A stretch of DNA of 64,000 nucleotides from Capitulum mitella (taxonomy: Eukaryota; Arthropoda; Thecostraca; Pollicipedomorpha; Pollicipedidae). Shown in pieces: positions 1 through 11,257 of the stretch (positions within the stretch are counted from its first letter, which is position 1; each line of letters opens with the position of its first letter). Both the position numbers and the translations under genes were made by a program. The stretch covers positions 26,956,923 to 27,020,922 of the forward strand of contig CP099847.1 in assembly GCA_030062745.1 (NCBI GenBank). The letters run 5' to 3'. Under the pieces are notes generated by a model, which did not search any database, was not told the DNA's origin, and saw only the letters and a program-made list of their open reading frames with translations.

Positions 1-949
1 CAAAACGCGGTTACGTGACAGGTCACCTCTGACCTCTGAAGAAACAGCCTGCCTCCGAGCTACCGTAGAGTCGGGATTACGATCATGTCCAATTTGCCCT
101 TTCGGATCAGAACGCACTCACCCTCCTCCCTTGACCTTGCAGTCTACAGCAATAATGTCCAACATTATTTTGGTGGAAACCAGTTGAAAGCCCCGAAATG
201 TGTTAGAAAACCATCGGCAAAACCTGCAGTGGGAGTTTCGGACTACGAGAGCAATCCGACGCAAACAATAATCGGCTTTATGTTCGCTACAGACAAAACT
301 AAACACGTTCTTCTGGACTATACGCCTAAAGCATGAATCGAAACCTCCGTTTTTGCAGAATTTCCGTGAGCGTGCCAGCATGGCCACAAGCAAACGAAAT
401 ACAGGGAAGCAGATACGTCTGCTGCAAAGGACCACGCGACCACATCAGAGATTTGCGCAAGATGTTCGTTGATCTCGTTTTGGCGGAGACTGTTAACCTC
501 CGTGACTGCATCGAGAGCATCGCATCATATATGAGAGTGACGGGCCAAGGATGCTGAAAGGCCTGATGAAACGCAGATCGGACATTTCTTGTCGTCACAT
601 CAGGTCCTCTGTCAACAGTGCCATCGTGCAGACATCAACAGCGGGACCGTGCTTAGAGACTATAAAGGCGCTGTTTTCGAACAGGGCGGTGGAAGCGTGC
701 AACGTTTTACCAGGAGCTGTGCGGCCATGTGCAGACCTCGATGTTTGCGAGTGATATATGATGTCCTGTCTATGATTGCGTGATTGATTGTATAGCTTCA
801 GTTACGTTCGACAGCTTTTCTTCTGCCCGAATCCTTAGTCCATCTTCCATTGTATTCACAAGACCGACTTGCTCGTTCGTGATCTCGCGCGTACTTCGTG
901 TTGCATAGCACGAGAACAGAAAAATCATATATTTGGACGCCACAAAGGT
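1..949. other. Unassigned DNA at left edge
   Basis: No recognisable gene. Short open frames of 60-105 codons occur on both strands, but none has a family motif, splice sites or a convincing start. An inverted pair of nuclear-receptor half-sites (AGGTCA, 4-bp spacer, TGACCT) lies at 20-35. The right end may be a more decayed upstream part of the LINE relic that follows. Confidence 0.4.
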
Positions 950-1365
950 TTGCAATGTACAGATATAGAACGCGTATAGAGCGCCATAAATTTTGCTGTT
1001 AGAGCTGTAACCGGGCTCAGCAGACAAGATCGCATCACACCTGAACTTGACTCTCTTGGATGGCCCAGGATCAGCACCTCGATTTTACAGAGAGTTTGCC
1101 CAAAAATTTTCAAAGACTTCCAAAACGAACAGGCCCCCAGGGCTCTTCGACTGATGTTTGAGCATCGCAGTTAGATCTCTATCCGCGAGACTGGCGCCTC
1201 TGTAGGGACAAAAATACACATTCCTTGTGTGGAACTCGAGTCGACCAAGTGAACCTTCTCCCACAGAGCAGCGGCACTATGGAACACCATGCCTGTAGCT
1301 ATTACTGAGTGCATCTCTGTAAGATGTTTTAAATGTGCGTCGCTCTGGTAGAAGCTCATGAGCAC
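950..1365 (+). pseudogene. LINE reverse-transcriptase C-terminal relic (CR1/L2-like)
   Basis: One plus-strand frame, with only a few stops, reads like the C-terminal tail of a non-LTR retrotransposon reverse transcriptase. From 983 it gives INFAVRAVTGLSRQDRITPE followed by LDSLGW. From about 1,214 it gives HIPCVELEST, then after a stop HRAAALWNTMPVAITEC. The pairing of an INFAARVVTG-type block with an RAAALWNSLP-type block is a hallmark of CR1/Jockey/L2-type tails in invertebrates. The RT catalytic motifs are not visible upstream, so this is a 5'-truncated or decayed copy. The family name is inferred from these motifs only; no target-site duplication or poly(A)/microsatellite tail was identified. 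Confidence 0.72.
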
Positions 1366-2624
1366 GTATTTTCCACATTTTAAAACTGTAGTGACGTTTT
1401 CGCTCCCTGATGCTTTTATCCATGTCTTTACCTCTGTATGACAATATGCCTGAAATACCCAAATGTGCTTGGATGGTCATTGCAGATGTACTTACAAACA
1501 TAGGTTCATACATATATATAGATAAACGGATCAATGGTAGGGTGCATGGCACGGGAGTTTTGGATCATTCAGGAGCATTTATGTCACTGGCAAGAATACT
1601 AAAACGATTGTCTCATCGACATCTGCACAAAAATGAAAGATTCTGTAGTTCAAAATCGTCGAACGCAAAACAAGCTGAACGGCTCCGGCATGCATCTAAT
1701 TTTTTTTCTGACACGCTTCGATTACGTCGCGACCGTCACATTGGTAGCGTAAGGTAAACGTCAAGAACATTTTAAAATCAGCGTTACGAAAAACATAATG
1801 ACTACATTTCGGAACATGGCTGGAATTCAAATACCTCACTTTCTTTCTGAAGTACTTACACCCTTGCCTTTATGTGACCGGGCAGCGGCGGCGGATTTCA
1901 ATTCCACTGGGGGGGTGGGGGCGAGGTTCTTTGGTCGGGTATAGTTAAATAGTGATAGGTTGGTAGGTACCTCCTTACTGCGTAGATCGAAAATAACAGG
2001 TGGTTTTATAATGGCGTCAAAATATTTGCACACGCGATGTATATGAAAATCAAGCAGCCTAATAACGCGCAAATAATTAAAAATAAGTTACGCGTGAGAA
2101 TATCTAAAGCTCCGTCACGTGAGGAACTACGGCTGTTCCGCTACCTACCGCGTAGTGGGTCAGACGGCCGCCCTGTATTTTAGTGAAGTATCTCGCACCA
2201 CGTGCATGAAAGCTGTGGAAACATATATTTGGCGATCACATCTTCTTTCACTTCTGGGGCCAAAGTTTTCCCAAAGAACGGGTGGAGTTTTCGTGCTGAA
2301 GTGCACATCTTCCCGCGTTAGCCTTGCAGCAACACAAAACACGGCTTACCCTAACCAGTCTGTTAGTTAAATTCAGTTCCTTCTTAAATCACTGCGTTGC
2401 CCGTCTAACTATGAGATGAGCGCAAGAAAGCCGCAAATGAGATTAGTTTTTGACCGCTATCCTCCAATATCTCGGAGCAGCCCGGTAACAGACATTCGAT
2501 ATGTGCAAATCCTGCTACTTTATGAGCATGTCCGCATTTATTGGCGCAGAAGTACACATCCAGGCGCACTGCGCGCACGGCATATCGTGGTTGTATACCA
2601 GGATATCGTGGTAGTCCATGCTCA
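1366..2624. other. Intergenic DNA, no gene recognised
   Basis: Contains short open frames on both strands (for example about 1,410-1,757) without recognisable motifs. The frame directly after the LINE tail is broken by several stops and looks non-coding. Confidence 0.4.
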
Positions 2625-2703
2625 CGGAAAAAAACCAAAAAAAAACCCTATAAAAAAAAATATAAACCCCCCAAAAATTCAAAAAAAAAAAAAATTTTTT
2701 ATT
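2625..2703 (+). repeat. A-rich low-complexity tract
   Basis: Runs of A broken by C and T, followed by a short T run. It could be the decayed tail of a retroposed sequence, but no source element was identified to its left. Confidence 0.7.
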
Positions 2704-4835
2704 ATATACAAACTATGCATGCCATTCTGAAATGACCAGAGTATTATGCAAACACAAACCAGCTTGTGAGAACAGTTAACCTTCCCCCCCAACACACAAA
2801 TATAAGCTTATTTTTAAGCAACACGAAACCTTGACAGTCCAACGGAAGCACCAGAGGTACAGCAGCTCCAGTCAAATCAAACTCTTCCGAACACCGTCAA
2901 CCTTCTCATTGGATGATTTTCCTTTGCACAAACTCACCACAAACCCACGCAGGATGACCTTGGGATCCAGCCTTCTTGCGCGATTGCCGTGCATGGTTCC
3001 CCCCCCCCCCGAGGCCCATGTTGTGCCGGCTTATACTTTTGATGAGCATCGGATCTAAAACATTGAAATACGGCCTAAGTCTTTTGCGTTTTATATGTCG
3101 CTGTCACACTCATTTGAAGCAGCCAGTGCGTCTCCGGCCACAGTCCGTCCCAAAAACATTCAGACAAGAGCCATGACTGTTTGCTCAAGCCTGGTGCCAT
3201 TTCGAGGCGTTTTTCGGCTCGCGCGCCGCGGTCTCTGCATGCAACCCAAACCTCCGAGCGTTCGCGTCCTGCAGCGTCCTGCATTCAGGAGACGTCTCAA
3301 AACATCGGACAGGCCCGGACCGGCCTGGGGGCGACGCTGACGCCAGCGACGTGCCGTCAGCGCGCTGACGTGGCCTGCCGGGATCGCTTCCTCCCTCATA
3401 CCAGGGGCGGGGGCGGTGATGATGTTGGCTCTCGCTGGAAGCCGTCCCAAAACGCTGCGGAGCAATAAGGGTCTGTTGTCGCGGATATCTGGAAATGTCA
3501 GGACTTCTTCAAACCTTTCCTGAGCACTGTATTTGCCTTTTTACGGCTTTGTTAAACTCCCTTAATGCTCGTTTACGATAACAACCTACATGCTGGCTGC
3601 TGGTTTTGTAAAACGCTGTCAAACAGAAACGGCGTACACTAAAGTGTACGGAACTAGTTACCCCAAAGTCAAGCGAGCCGATGGAAAAAAATCTACTGAC
3701 AAGCGAGAGGACAGATATAATTCAGACAACGTCATGTGGCGGAAATTGAGTTCAGAAATCGCACCAGCTTGTATTTAAGTGGGGTAAAGTACGTCGGATG
3801 GCAGAAATGGCAAAAAAAATATTGAGGTGAATATCAAAGCAAATTACAGCAATGTACGTACCGTGAGAAAATCAGATTCAGAAATCATTCAATGGTATGT
3901 CACGAAATAACTCAAATAACGTGACGTTTAAACTTAAGACTTTAGACACTAGACATTGCTTTACATTAGGCTTGTTGCGGTGAATTTCATCGGCAGACGC
4001 CGAAGAGTGAAGCATACACCGGTATTTCTTGTTTCGGAAATAAACTTCGATCCATTACACGTGATGTGTTCTACCTGAAAATCCACTAGACATCGAATTC
4101 AACGGTAAGCTGATGTGTGAGCTGGCAACATTATCTTAAAAATAGGCTAATCGAGCTGCAGAAATGGTAAGTCATTCAGCTGCCGCCACATATTGATGTC
4201 AGTCCCACAAATCGATTAATCACGAAAACGTTCTGTCTAAATCGGTAGTCCAGCTCTGCGTCATTTAAAATAGAGGGAAGTTGGATACACTTGAAACGCA
4301 TATGAGTGTAAATGACTGGATTTTTCTTGGCTATTGGCTATAAACGCAAAGACGTAGGAAGGAAGTGAAACCGAGGACTATAGGTCAACAAAATGGTCAT
4401 AGTCGCAACAGAAAATGACTAAATAGCATATTTAATATCCGCTGCGAAAAACAAAGGAATATAACACTCAGGCTGCACTTTGTTACCTGCTGAGATCAGT
4501 TCAAAATCAAAGTTCCGCATTTTCTGGCGACGATATCTCTCACTGCTAATTCCCTGCTCGCCACCTCTGCCCAGTCCAGCAAGCTCGGTTCACAATAGTT
4601 TCAGTTTCCGCCGCGCACTTAAACACTGAAAATGCAAATTGTGTACTTAGCTGTAGGAGCATTGACTTTGCGCTCCCATCATCAGTTCATTCTGCGTTTC
4701 TTTTGCTTTAAAATGAAAGCCTGTACAAATTTTGTTTTCAGTACGCTATGATGTCATGGGTGCATCAACAACATAGATTGATTTGGGGGACGCCATTTCA
4801 GTAATGCATGGATTTATCTGGTTTGATTTGTCGAT
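2704..4835. other. Intergenic DNA with a GC-richer patch at 3,180-3,470
   Basis: The patch at 3,180-3,470 is open on both strands because it is GC-rich; the predicted peptides have no family motif. A run of 12 C lies at about 3,000-3,011. The rest is AT-richer and stop-rich. No promoter, RNA gene or transposon end was recognised. Confidence 0.4.
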
Positions 4836-5015
4836 CCAGGAAGAGAAAAGGAAAAGAGAAGAGCGGAAAGAGGGGAATAAAGAGAAGGACAAAGACGGAG
4901 AAGAAAAAGAAAGATAGAAAGAAAGAAAAGGTAGAACGGTAAGTAGATAAAGAAGGGAGACACGGAGTCATGGAGACTGAGAGGGAGAGAAGGTCAGAGA
5001 GAGGGGGGAGAGAGG
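4836..5015 (+). repeat. GA-rich (purine) tract
   Basis: About 180 bp almost entirely of A and G on the plus strand, with many GAGAG and AAAGA units, ending directly before a GC island. GAGAG is the core motif of GAGA-factor (Trl) proteins in arthropods; whether such a factor acts here is inference. Confidence 0.8.
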
Positions 5016-5035
5016 CCGAGTCGTCCCACACGCCG

Positions 5036-6118
5036 TTTCTGCCGGCGCCGTGCGGCGTCTGGCGGCGCGGGCCGGCGGCCAGCGGCGGCCGTCTCGGCGC
5101 GCGCTGACAAACGACGCGGCGCCGCCGTATCGCGTGACAAACGGCCGATCGGCGATTCGTCTTGGCGCTCGTCAGCGGCGGCAGATAGCGGCCGGGCGGC
5201 GGCCGACATTAGCCGCGCCGCGCCGCCGCGTAATTAGCGGCCCGAGTGATTGTTCGCGGTCACGCCCGCGGCGCGGCGGCGCCCGGCCGGCCGTGCCTCC
5301 GAGCCCGGCCGCGGGCTGACGGCCGGGCACGAGCTGCCCCGGGGCCGTGGCGAGCTCAGCAGGGACAGGCGGCCCCGGGCGGCTGTGGGCTGTCGGATGG
5401 GATCGGAGACGCAGAGATGGGGCGCATTTGGGAACTGCGGGGATGGGCGGTGTTCAGATCGTCGAGTGATAGTTGGGCGATTTTTGTGACAAGGCTTCAC
5501 ATGGTATGTGTTCCGCCTGAAAAACCATTGGTCGTGCCAAGGTGGAGACGAACCAGCAAGTGAAGCATGGGTGGGAAGAATCCCTCCTCAAATACTCTTG
5601 GCTTCCTCTGGACACTTCCTCTGGCACCCCAGGGACTTCGTGGAGCCCAACCCTGCCACGCACATTGCACTGACGTGCCTTCAGGATGCCCGGACCTCCC
5701 AGTGGATTTCTCCACGCCTTTCCCCCCATCCCGGTGGCTCCGCCGCGGCGACACCACGCGGCCCACCCTGCCCCGCCGCGTCCCTTTCCTCCGGCGGCAG
5801 CCAGAGGCGACATCCGGTCATCCCCCGGGCGGCGGCCGGGCCGGCGCGCGCCCAGACGCCGCCGGCCGGCCGTCATTTGTTCAATTACCGGCTCCATAAT
5901 TCAGCGGCCGCGTCCCCCGGGGCCGTCGCCGCCGCCGCCGCCGCCGGCCGGCTTCAAACGGCCCGCAGGCAGGCGGCGGCGCGCGGGACGCGGGCACGTC
6001 GACCGGCCGGCCCGGCTCTGGGGGCGCCTGCAGGGCGGGGGACGTGCGGTCGTCCTGGCAGCGTCGGGTGGGGTGCTGACCTGGCGCGGTGTGGAAGGCT
6101 GGGTTGTGCATTGTGGGG
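5036..6118. promoter_or_regulatory. GC-rich island (two cores)
   Basis: Two dense cores (about 5,040-5,400 and 5,690-6,100) separated by less GC-rich DNA. The first contains ATTAGC at 5,208-5,213, TAATTAGC at 5,231-5,238 and ATAGCGGCCGG near 5,185. The second contains CAATTA and ATAATT near 5,881-5,902 and a short (GCC)n run near 5,930. Long open frames occur on both strands (up to 206 codons) but consist of low-complexity Ala/Pro/Arg/Gly and are best explained by stop-codon depletion. A promoter or enhancer role is inferred from composition and motifs. Confidence 0.45.
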
Positions 6119-7115
6119 GGTAAACTAGTTTGGTTTCTGGAAGCCGAATGAAGCAATGATAAATGAAGAAGACGGGAATTCGGCTCGTTTCCTGTTCAAC
6201 TATCAGTCATTTATCGGGTGGCAAAAATGGCCGTCTTCTTAGTCGGTCGGAGGTGCTGTATAACTTAAGCATAATCATTGTTCCCTATTTTTACTTGTCT
6301 TCTTGAGCGGCTGAAATGAAAAATTGCACAACACATATCTGTGCATAGGCAGAAATCATCACTGATCGCACATTACAACAAAAAATGTTTTTTCCATTCG
6401 GTAGACTGCAAAATTTCGCGATATTAATTCCATGCATTTCGATCCATCCATTGTATTACAATAACAGCAAGTCCAAAAAACAATGGTTGGTTCACTGAAA
6501 CTATTTCTTCTCCGTGTTGGTAGCTCGCAGATAGCAACAGGTGTTTCTAAGGCTTGTAAACCCAACTTTTAACCGACTTCCAATTTGTATCTAAAGTTTC
6601 CTTGTCAATTAAAAACCGATATTACTTGTGCTTTATTCAGGAGCGCCTTCATCTGCAGAAACTTCAAATGTGGATGGCTAGTTTGTTTTCGTTGCAGATG
6701 TACGTGCCATACGGCCAGGGCTGCTACAGATTAGGCCTTTTATTGATCACTGATCCAAATAATGACGCCAACCTTCGCGTTTCTTGCATGCCGACTGAGC
6801 ATATGTCATCTAAATGCACATCAAAGATTAAGGCCATCCCAAGACCCGAACCCAGCCATAAGCATCGGAATGGTAACGTCGGTAGGACCAGACTCATTTT
6901 TAGGTTATTTCTTTTAGTGCATCACCAAATGGTTCACGTTCAGCAACAAACCTTGCTTACTACGGTCGAAACGTGGTGACTTTTGAAAGGGCCTAAGTTC
7001 ATTAAAAAAAGATGTTTTGGCTGCCTCAATACTTTACGGTTTGCATTGGCTTCTCCAGTGGCTAATAACTAAAGCTGGGTATTTCAAGGTTACTTTATCG
7101 CACTAGTCACACCCC
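6119..7115. other. Intergenic DNA
   Basis: AT-richer DNA. One 125-codon open frame (6,602-6,979, plus) has no recognisable motif or splice signals. No repeat or RNA gene seen. Confidence 0.35.
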
Positions 7116-7120
7116 TCCTA

Positions 7121-7253
7121 CTATAAAGTTCCGTTTCACCGATTGGCTACGTCATGTCACAACCAATAGCCCAATCACGATTGGGGGATATTACCGAAGC
7201 TAACCGTTTGTTTGAAAGCCCGAATACAGAGGCACAAAGTTATTGGTCATTGG
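7121..7253 (+). promoter_or_regulatory. Promoter-like cluster: TATA-like box and six CCAAT boxes
   Basis: CTATAAAG lies at 7,121-7,128. It is followed by ATTGG (7,142), CCAAT (7,163), CCAAT (7,171), ATTGG (7,180), ATTGG (7,242) and ATTGG (7,249), and a TACGTCA half-CRE near 7,148. NF-Y binds CCAAT in either orientation. The CCAAT boxes lie downstream of the TATA-like box on the plus strand, opposite to the classic order, so the call is uncertain and could reflect chance or a minus-strand promoter. Confidence 0.25.
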
Positions 7254-7684
7254 TTGGACTGACAACATTATCATCAGCTCTTCTTAAAGCAGCCGATGGA
7301 TTTTCTTGCACGACTTCCATTGGAAATCTGACGTACGTTTTCTGCAGTTCTCTGACACTTCAGCCATCGAGGGGTAAATTATCCCACTCTTCAGTTCCAG
7401 TATCCATCGGACGAGCCACCGCTTACCAGTCAGATTCACACTCCATCTCTGCGTCAGCCGCCTGCGCTACACACCATCTGGCCATGAAGTTGCGGGCTAG
7501 ACCTCGCACTCAAACACGGCCTGGCGTGGCGCGGAAACCAGCATTGGAGACTGCGTGCCGTCATAAAAGTAAAAAAAAAAAACATTTGAACGTGTCTGGT
7601 CAAAGTTCAGGTGGGTACGCATGGCTTTTCTGCTTCAAAGTTACAGGGTGTTTAGAGACTAAAGGAGGCCTAGCCAGAGTTTGA
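7154..7684 (+). CDS. Open reading frame of unknown function (doubtful)
   Basis: 176 codons starting with ATG 26 bases after the TATA-like element. No conserved domain, signal peptide or membrane segment is evident. The C-terminal part has a lysine run (KKKK) from an A tract. In AT/GC-balanced DNA a frame of this length can arise by chance, and it overlaps the CCAAT cluster, so I regard it as a weak candidate only. Confidence 0.12.
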   Translation: MSQPIAQSRLGDITEANRLFESPNTEAQSYWSLVGLTTLSSALLKAADGFSCTTSIGNLTYVFCSSLTLQPSRGKLSHSSVPVSIGRATAYQSDSHSISASAACATHHLAMKLRARPRTQTRPGVARKPALETACRHKSKKKKHLNVSGQSSGGYAWLFCFKVTGCLETKGGLARV

Positions 7685-7716
7685 GCTCCCTTGCGGCTTT
7701 GCCGTGTCCTTTGGAC

Positions 7717-7757
7717 CCGTAGAGATCAGGTTGAGATCAGGTAGAGATCAGGTAAAG
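7717..7757 (+). repeat. Short tandem repeat of GAGATCAGGT
   Basis: Three imperfect copies of a 10-15 base unit built around GAGATCAGGT in about 40 bases. Slippage-type repeat with no apparent function. Confidence 0.7.
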
Positions 7758-8250
7758 GTTAACTGCAGTCTCCGGCTTTTGGGCACATCTCGCTCTGCTC
7801 TGCGGCGCCGTCATCAGTCACCACGTGTGGTAGCCGCCGACACATATCGCGGGCCAAGGCGTGGTGCCGGATGACCTTCGTTGGTTGAGATGACCGACCG
7901 TGCTTCTTACTTTAATGAGATCCCAAAACTTTAATTGGGGTAAAGGTCACATTTCAGGTTATTTTTCACAATAAACACGAGGTTCCATGTACAGTTTCAA
8001 GAAGCTGGTGGCAAATCGCTACTTCCTCGCAAGAAGTAATGGACATTAAATTATTGTTTTGTCAGTTCCCGGGACTAGGGGGACTGGTCGTTTCCCCAAG
8101 AGATCATTTTTTGTAAAGTAGGAAAACGCCGATCCCCTCACACTGCATCACTGAATGTTCACCACAACGCTCAGAACTATGATTTAAGCTATTAATTATT
8201 AAGCTAATTAATAATTAAGCTATTGGTTTACAGTGGTAATTTTATGTACT
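7758..8250. other. Intergenic DNA with an AT-rich palindrome
   Basis: An AT palindrome at 8,187-8,222 is built from TTAATTATTA and its complement between AGCT ends. It holds several TAAT homeodomain-type cores, or could be a simple hairpin. Nothing else recognised. Confidence 0.4.
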
Positions 8251-8253
8251 TAC

Positions 8254-8632
8254 CTGCCTCTGCCGCGAAACACGGTTGCAAAATAGGCACGGAAATTTGT
8301 TTACGCGACGGCATTTCTCTCCAGAAAACGGCCAAAGAATTGCACTGACCGGAAGGTCTTTGGAAATCGCATTAATCTGACAAGTGTCGAAGTCCGACAG
8401 ACTTCCGTTGAAGGATCTCGCCGCCAACGCAGAAGATATGCCATGTCGAACCTGTAGCCGTCGAATCCGCAGCGGCCGGTCTGCGGCAGCTGCGGCCAGC
8501 TTCTCGGCCGGCTGGCGGGCCCGTGGCCGCCGCCGGCGCAGCTGCCCTCGGCGTCGGCGGAGGTCCTCCCCTTCCGGCGTCCGTCGGCCGTCGGCGGCGC
8601 GTCGATCCGTCGTCGGCCGCCGCCCTGCGACC
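8254..8632 (-). other. Candidate 5' exon ending in a consensus splice donor
   Basis: On the minus strand the sequence CAG/GTAAGTA occurs with the exon's last base at 8,254, a near-perfect metazoan 5' splice site. Upstream (higher coordinates) one frame stays open for about 125 codons up to a stop near 8,632 and runs into a GC island. That frame has no ATG, so the segment could be untranslated first exon, an internal exon, or an incidental match. The encoded peptide (containing KDLPVSAILWPFSGEK) is not recognised. No downstream acceptor was assigned. Confidence 0.25.
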
Positions 8633-9150
8633 TACCTCGACGATTTCGGCGACCCCCTGCCGCCGCCGTAATCGGCGCCGACGCCGACGCGCGCGGCTCC
8701 GTGTCGTCGCCCCTCTGGCCGGGGGCGGCGGCGTCGGCGAGGGCCCGGTGACAGCGATTGCTCATGGAGAGAGGGTGCGGGACCTCCGCGGCGAGGTCGG
8801 CTCCGGTGTCAAAGCGGCCGCCGCCGGGGCAGCGCATCCACCTCTGATTTCGCGGAAATCAAATGTGGAAGTCGTTTGGAGTGGGCGTGGGACGGCCGGC
8901 GGAAGCGGCGACGGAGACTTCCCGTGTTTGCGGCGGCGCCGGCGGCGCCGGCCGGTCCGGAGGCGGCTCCGGTGACGACGGGGGTGATCGGGAACCGGGA
9001 GACGGCGTGAGCGGGTTTCGCGGGCAAGACCCGGCTCCAGATGGTTGAAACAGATCGCCGGTGGGCGCCGTCGAAGGACCTGTTGATGTCGGCCGCGGCC
9101 GCTGGCTAATGAGGACGGACGCCGGTCCGGGGTTTGTGGTGGAATCGTCA
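8465..9150. promoter_or_regulatory. GC-rich island
   Basis: Dense GC with many CGG/GCC units. Overlapping long frames on both strands (150-203 codons) are low-complexity Arg/Ala/Gly/Pro and not credible proteins. Its left edge carries the minus-strand donor at 8,254, so a minus-strand transcription start within the island is plausible. Contains CTAATGAGG near 9,104. Confidence 0.4.
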
Positions 9151-9770
9151 CGCGGGTCCGAACCGGTCTGACGTCGTTAGTGTACAGGAACGTCGAAGGG
9201 TTCTTCCGGGTCGCCGGTCGAACAACACATGGGAACAGCTGCAACTCAGAGAAATGTTGGACGGCATTCAGCGATGTTGTAACTTCGTTCCGAAAGTGAC
9301 TGGTAGTTGCTTCAAGATGTGGAATAGTTCCACGCCTCGTCTTTGGGTTTCTAACGTGCCGTGCCGTGATCACGATTCACGTTACCCCAAAAGCCCTCTT
9401 CGCGATTCCTTGCGTGTGAGTTTGCCACGCAACCATGTTTAGCCATCTTTAGACAAGGAAAATGAACCGAAATAGTACTTTGATTAGGTATGAGCACGAC
9501 TGGTTGATTTCTTGAGGAGACAGGCAATGCATAATTTACGTCAACGGTGCAAGTGTTCGCTGAGTCGAAGTCTGAGCAAAAGTTTAAAGTATCGCTTAGC
9601 AACTAGAATACGTATTATTACCTCTCGCCCGACGTGGGGTCGTGTTAAGGTCCCCTGCGGTTTTTCTTGAATAACGTTTTAATGATGGGAGATAAGGTGC
9701 CGATTTTCGCTATAACTGAGTTTTTAACATTTCCACCATGAGTAAAATGTTCAGAATTTTTCATGCAATA
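9151..9770. other. Intergenic DNA
   Basis: No recognisable gene; overlapping short frames on both strands only. Confidence 0.35.
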
Positions 9771-10880
9771 AGCCGTGACCTGTGACCTTTTCTTCAAGGC
9801 CATGTCATTCGTGTTTTGAACCAAATCGGACAATGTTTTTCATTTGTTGGAAATTGGATGTTGCAGTGTTGTGTCGGATGTTTATTTTTATAAATATTGG
9901 CGTCAATAACCTGATTTTAGGGCAATGGAAATTTCGGGTCATCAGAGGTCAAGCTAGGTCAAACGTGCATATCGAACTTTGACGTCAAACACCATTGTAG
10001 TTCGGTAAACGGGAAAAGTAACACCTACACTTGCAAGAATGCTTTATTACGATCCACCACGTTAGCATAATTCTTGACGAACATCGTTTGCCGTAATGTA
10101 AGGCCAATTTGTAGGTCAAGTTCACGCTGGATCAAAGAAATTCAAAAATCCGAAAATTCTTTTTTCGGTTGGGTCGCTGCCAGTGACTTTGAGAGGCTAT
10201 CGCGGCCACCACAATTATATGTTAGGTTAGTCCATTTGCTCGCCTACCTGCACATCGAATTTAGTGGCTCTAGCTCGAGTGGTTTTGGAGAAGAGGCAAT
10301 TTCCGTAAAGCGACGTGAGCGCCCCTGGCGGTGACCTTGGAAACTAAGGTGGCGGCAACCCCAGAATAGGTGACTCCCTTCCAGCCCGAGGAGAACCGGT
10401 GTACCAAATTTGGCACGCGTGTCGTCGCTCGTTCGACGTGTGACCCGACAAAAGTGTGGTGGGACTATCATGCCTCCCAGTGCAAATTTCGGCTCTATGA
10501 TGACATTTGCGTGACCTGGAAGGTTACTCATTGACTTAGACCCAAAAACCCAAACATTTTCTGATAGCAAAGACGACGGCCAATACGCCGGTACTTGCGG
10601 AATCGATTTATGTTCAACTTGGGAACTATATTGCTGGGAAAACTTTTATATATTTCAACATGGCCATTTCGAGACCATTCCCGTGACGAATGAGGTCACC
10701 TTTTGACCTGAAACCGAAAATCGGGTATAGTGGAGTTGCTTACGTGACGAGTAGCACACTGGTTCTTACCGTATTGCTCTATCTCTCTTGATTCAAAAGT
10801 TAGTAGGAGGGGTCGTTTCAGGGCCTCCCCGTCGAACGAGAGTGTAAAAATGGCCCCGCCGGACGAGGGTTAATACATCG
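9771..10880. repeat. AGGTCA-rich segment A (possible dispersed repeat copy)
   Basis: Contains at least eight AGGTCA/TGACCT half-sites, including TGACCT pairs at 9,776 and 9,783 (DR1). GGGTCA, AGGTCA and AGGTCA lie at 9,936, 9,946 and 9,956 with uniform 4-bp gaps, and an inverted pair with 5-bp gap lies at 10,693-10,709. It ends in AGTGTAAAAATGGCCCC then GCCGGACGAGGGT, which resembles the end of segment B near 19,030. The weak similarity suggests diverged copies of one element; alternatively these are independent nuclear-receptor site clusters. Confidence 0.35.
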
Positions 10881-11202
10881 ATGTCTATCTGTATACGTGA
10901 TACGGAGCAAGCAAAAACAACCACCGGGCCAAACGTCACAAGAAAAGAGGACCACTTCTGAATGTCTTTGAGTTCAGTCGTGTCGTAACGTCAGATGAAG
11001 CCAAAAGTTTTGAGCGTCATCTTGCGCTCAATGTGGGAAGATTTTTTCCAAGACATGAGTTCATGCCGTTTTAGCTTGTTGTGTTTTAGTTCACGTTTTA
11101 GCTTCCCGGTATAGAGCACCTTGCCAGACATGCTTTCGTCATATTTTCATACAGTGTGCAATCAAAATTATGCGTGAGATACATTTCTTTGTATCTTTAC
11201 AG
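10881..11202. other. Intergenic DNA
   Basis: Nothing recognised apart from a polypyrimidine run leading into the candidate small exon. Confidence 0.35.
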
Positions 11203-11257
11203 TCAAGAGCACCAAGCCTGCATGCATCAGAAGCAACGGCTCACTTTCCATTTCATG
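11203..11257 (+). other. Candidate 55-bp exon
   Basis: A good acceptor (TTTCTTTGTATCTTTACAG ending at 11,202) is followed 55 bases later by a strong donor (ATG/GTGAGT, GT at 11,258). One frame is open across the segment (SRAPSLHASEATAHF). Both signals are close to consensus, but short acceptor-donor pairs occur by chance and no neighbouring exon was identified. It could belong to a non-coding RNA. Confidence 0.2.

Noticed and set aside
5454-6156. Several frames of 90-206 codons on both strands
   Set aside because: All lie in the GC island and read as Ala/Pro/Arg/Gly low-complexity; no splice or start context supports them.
8301-9373. Minus-strand frames of 178 and 203 codons
   Set aside because: GC-island composition; neither reaches the good splice donor at 8,254 in frame.
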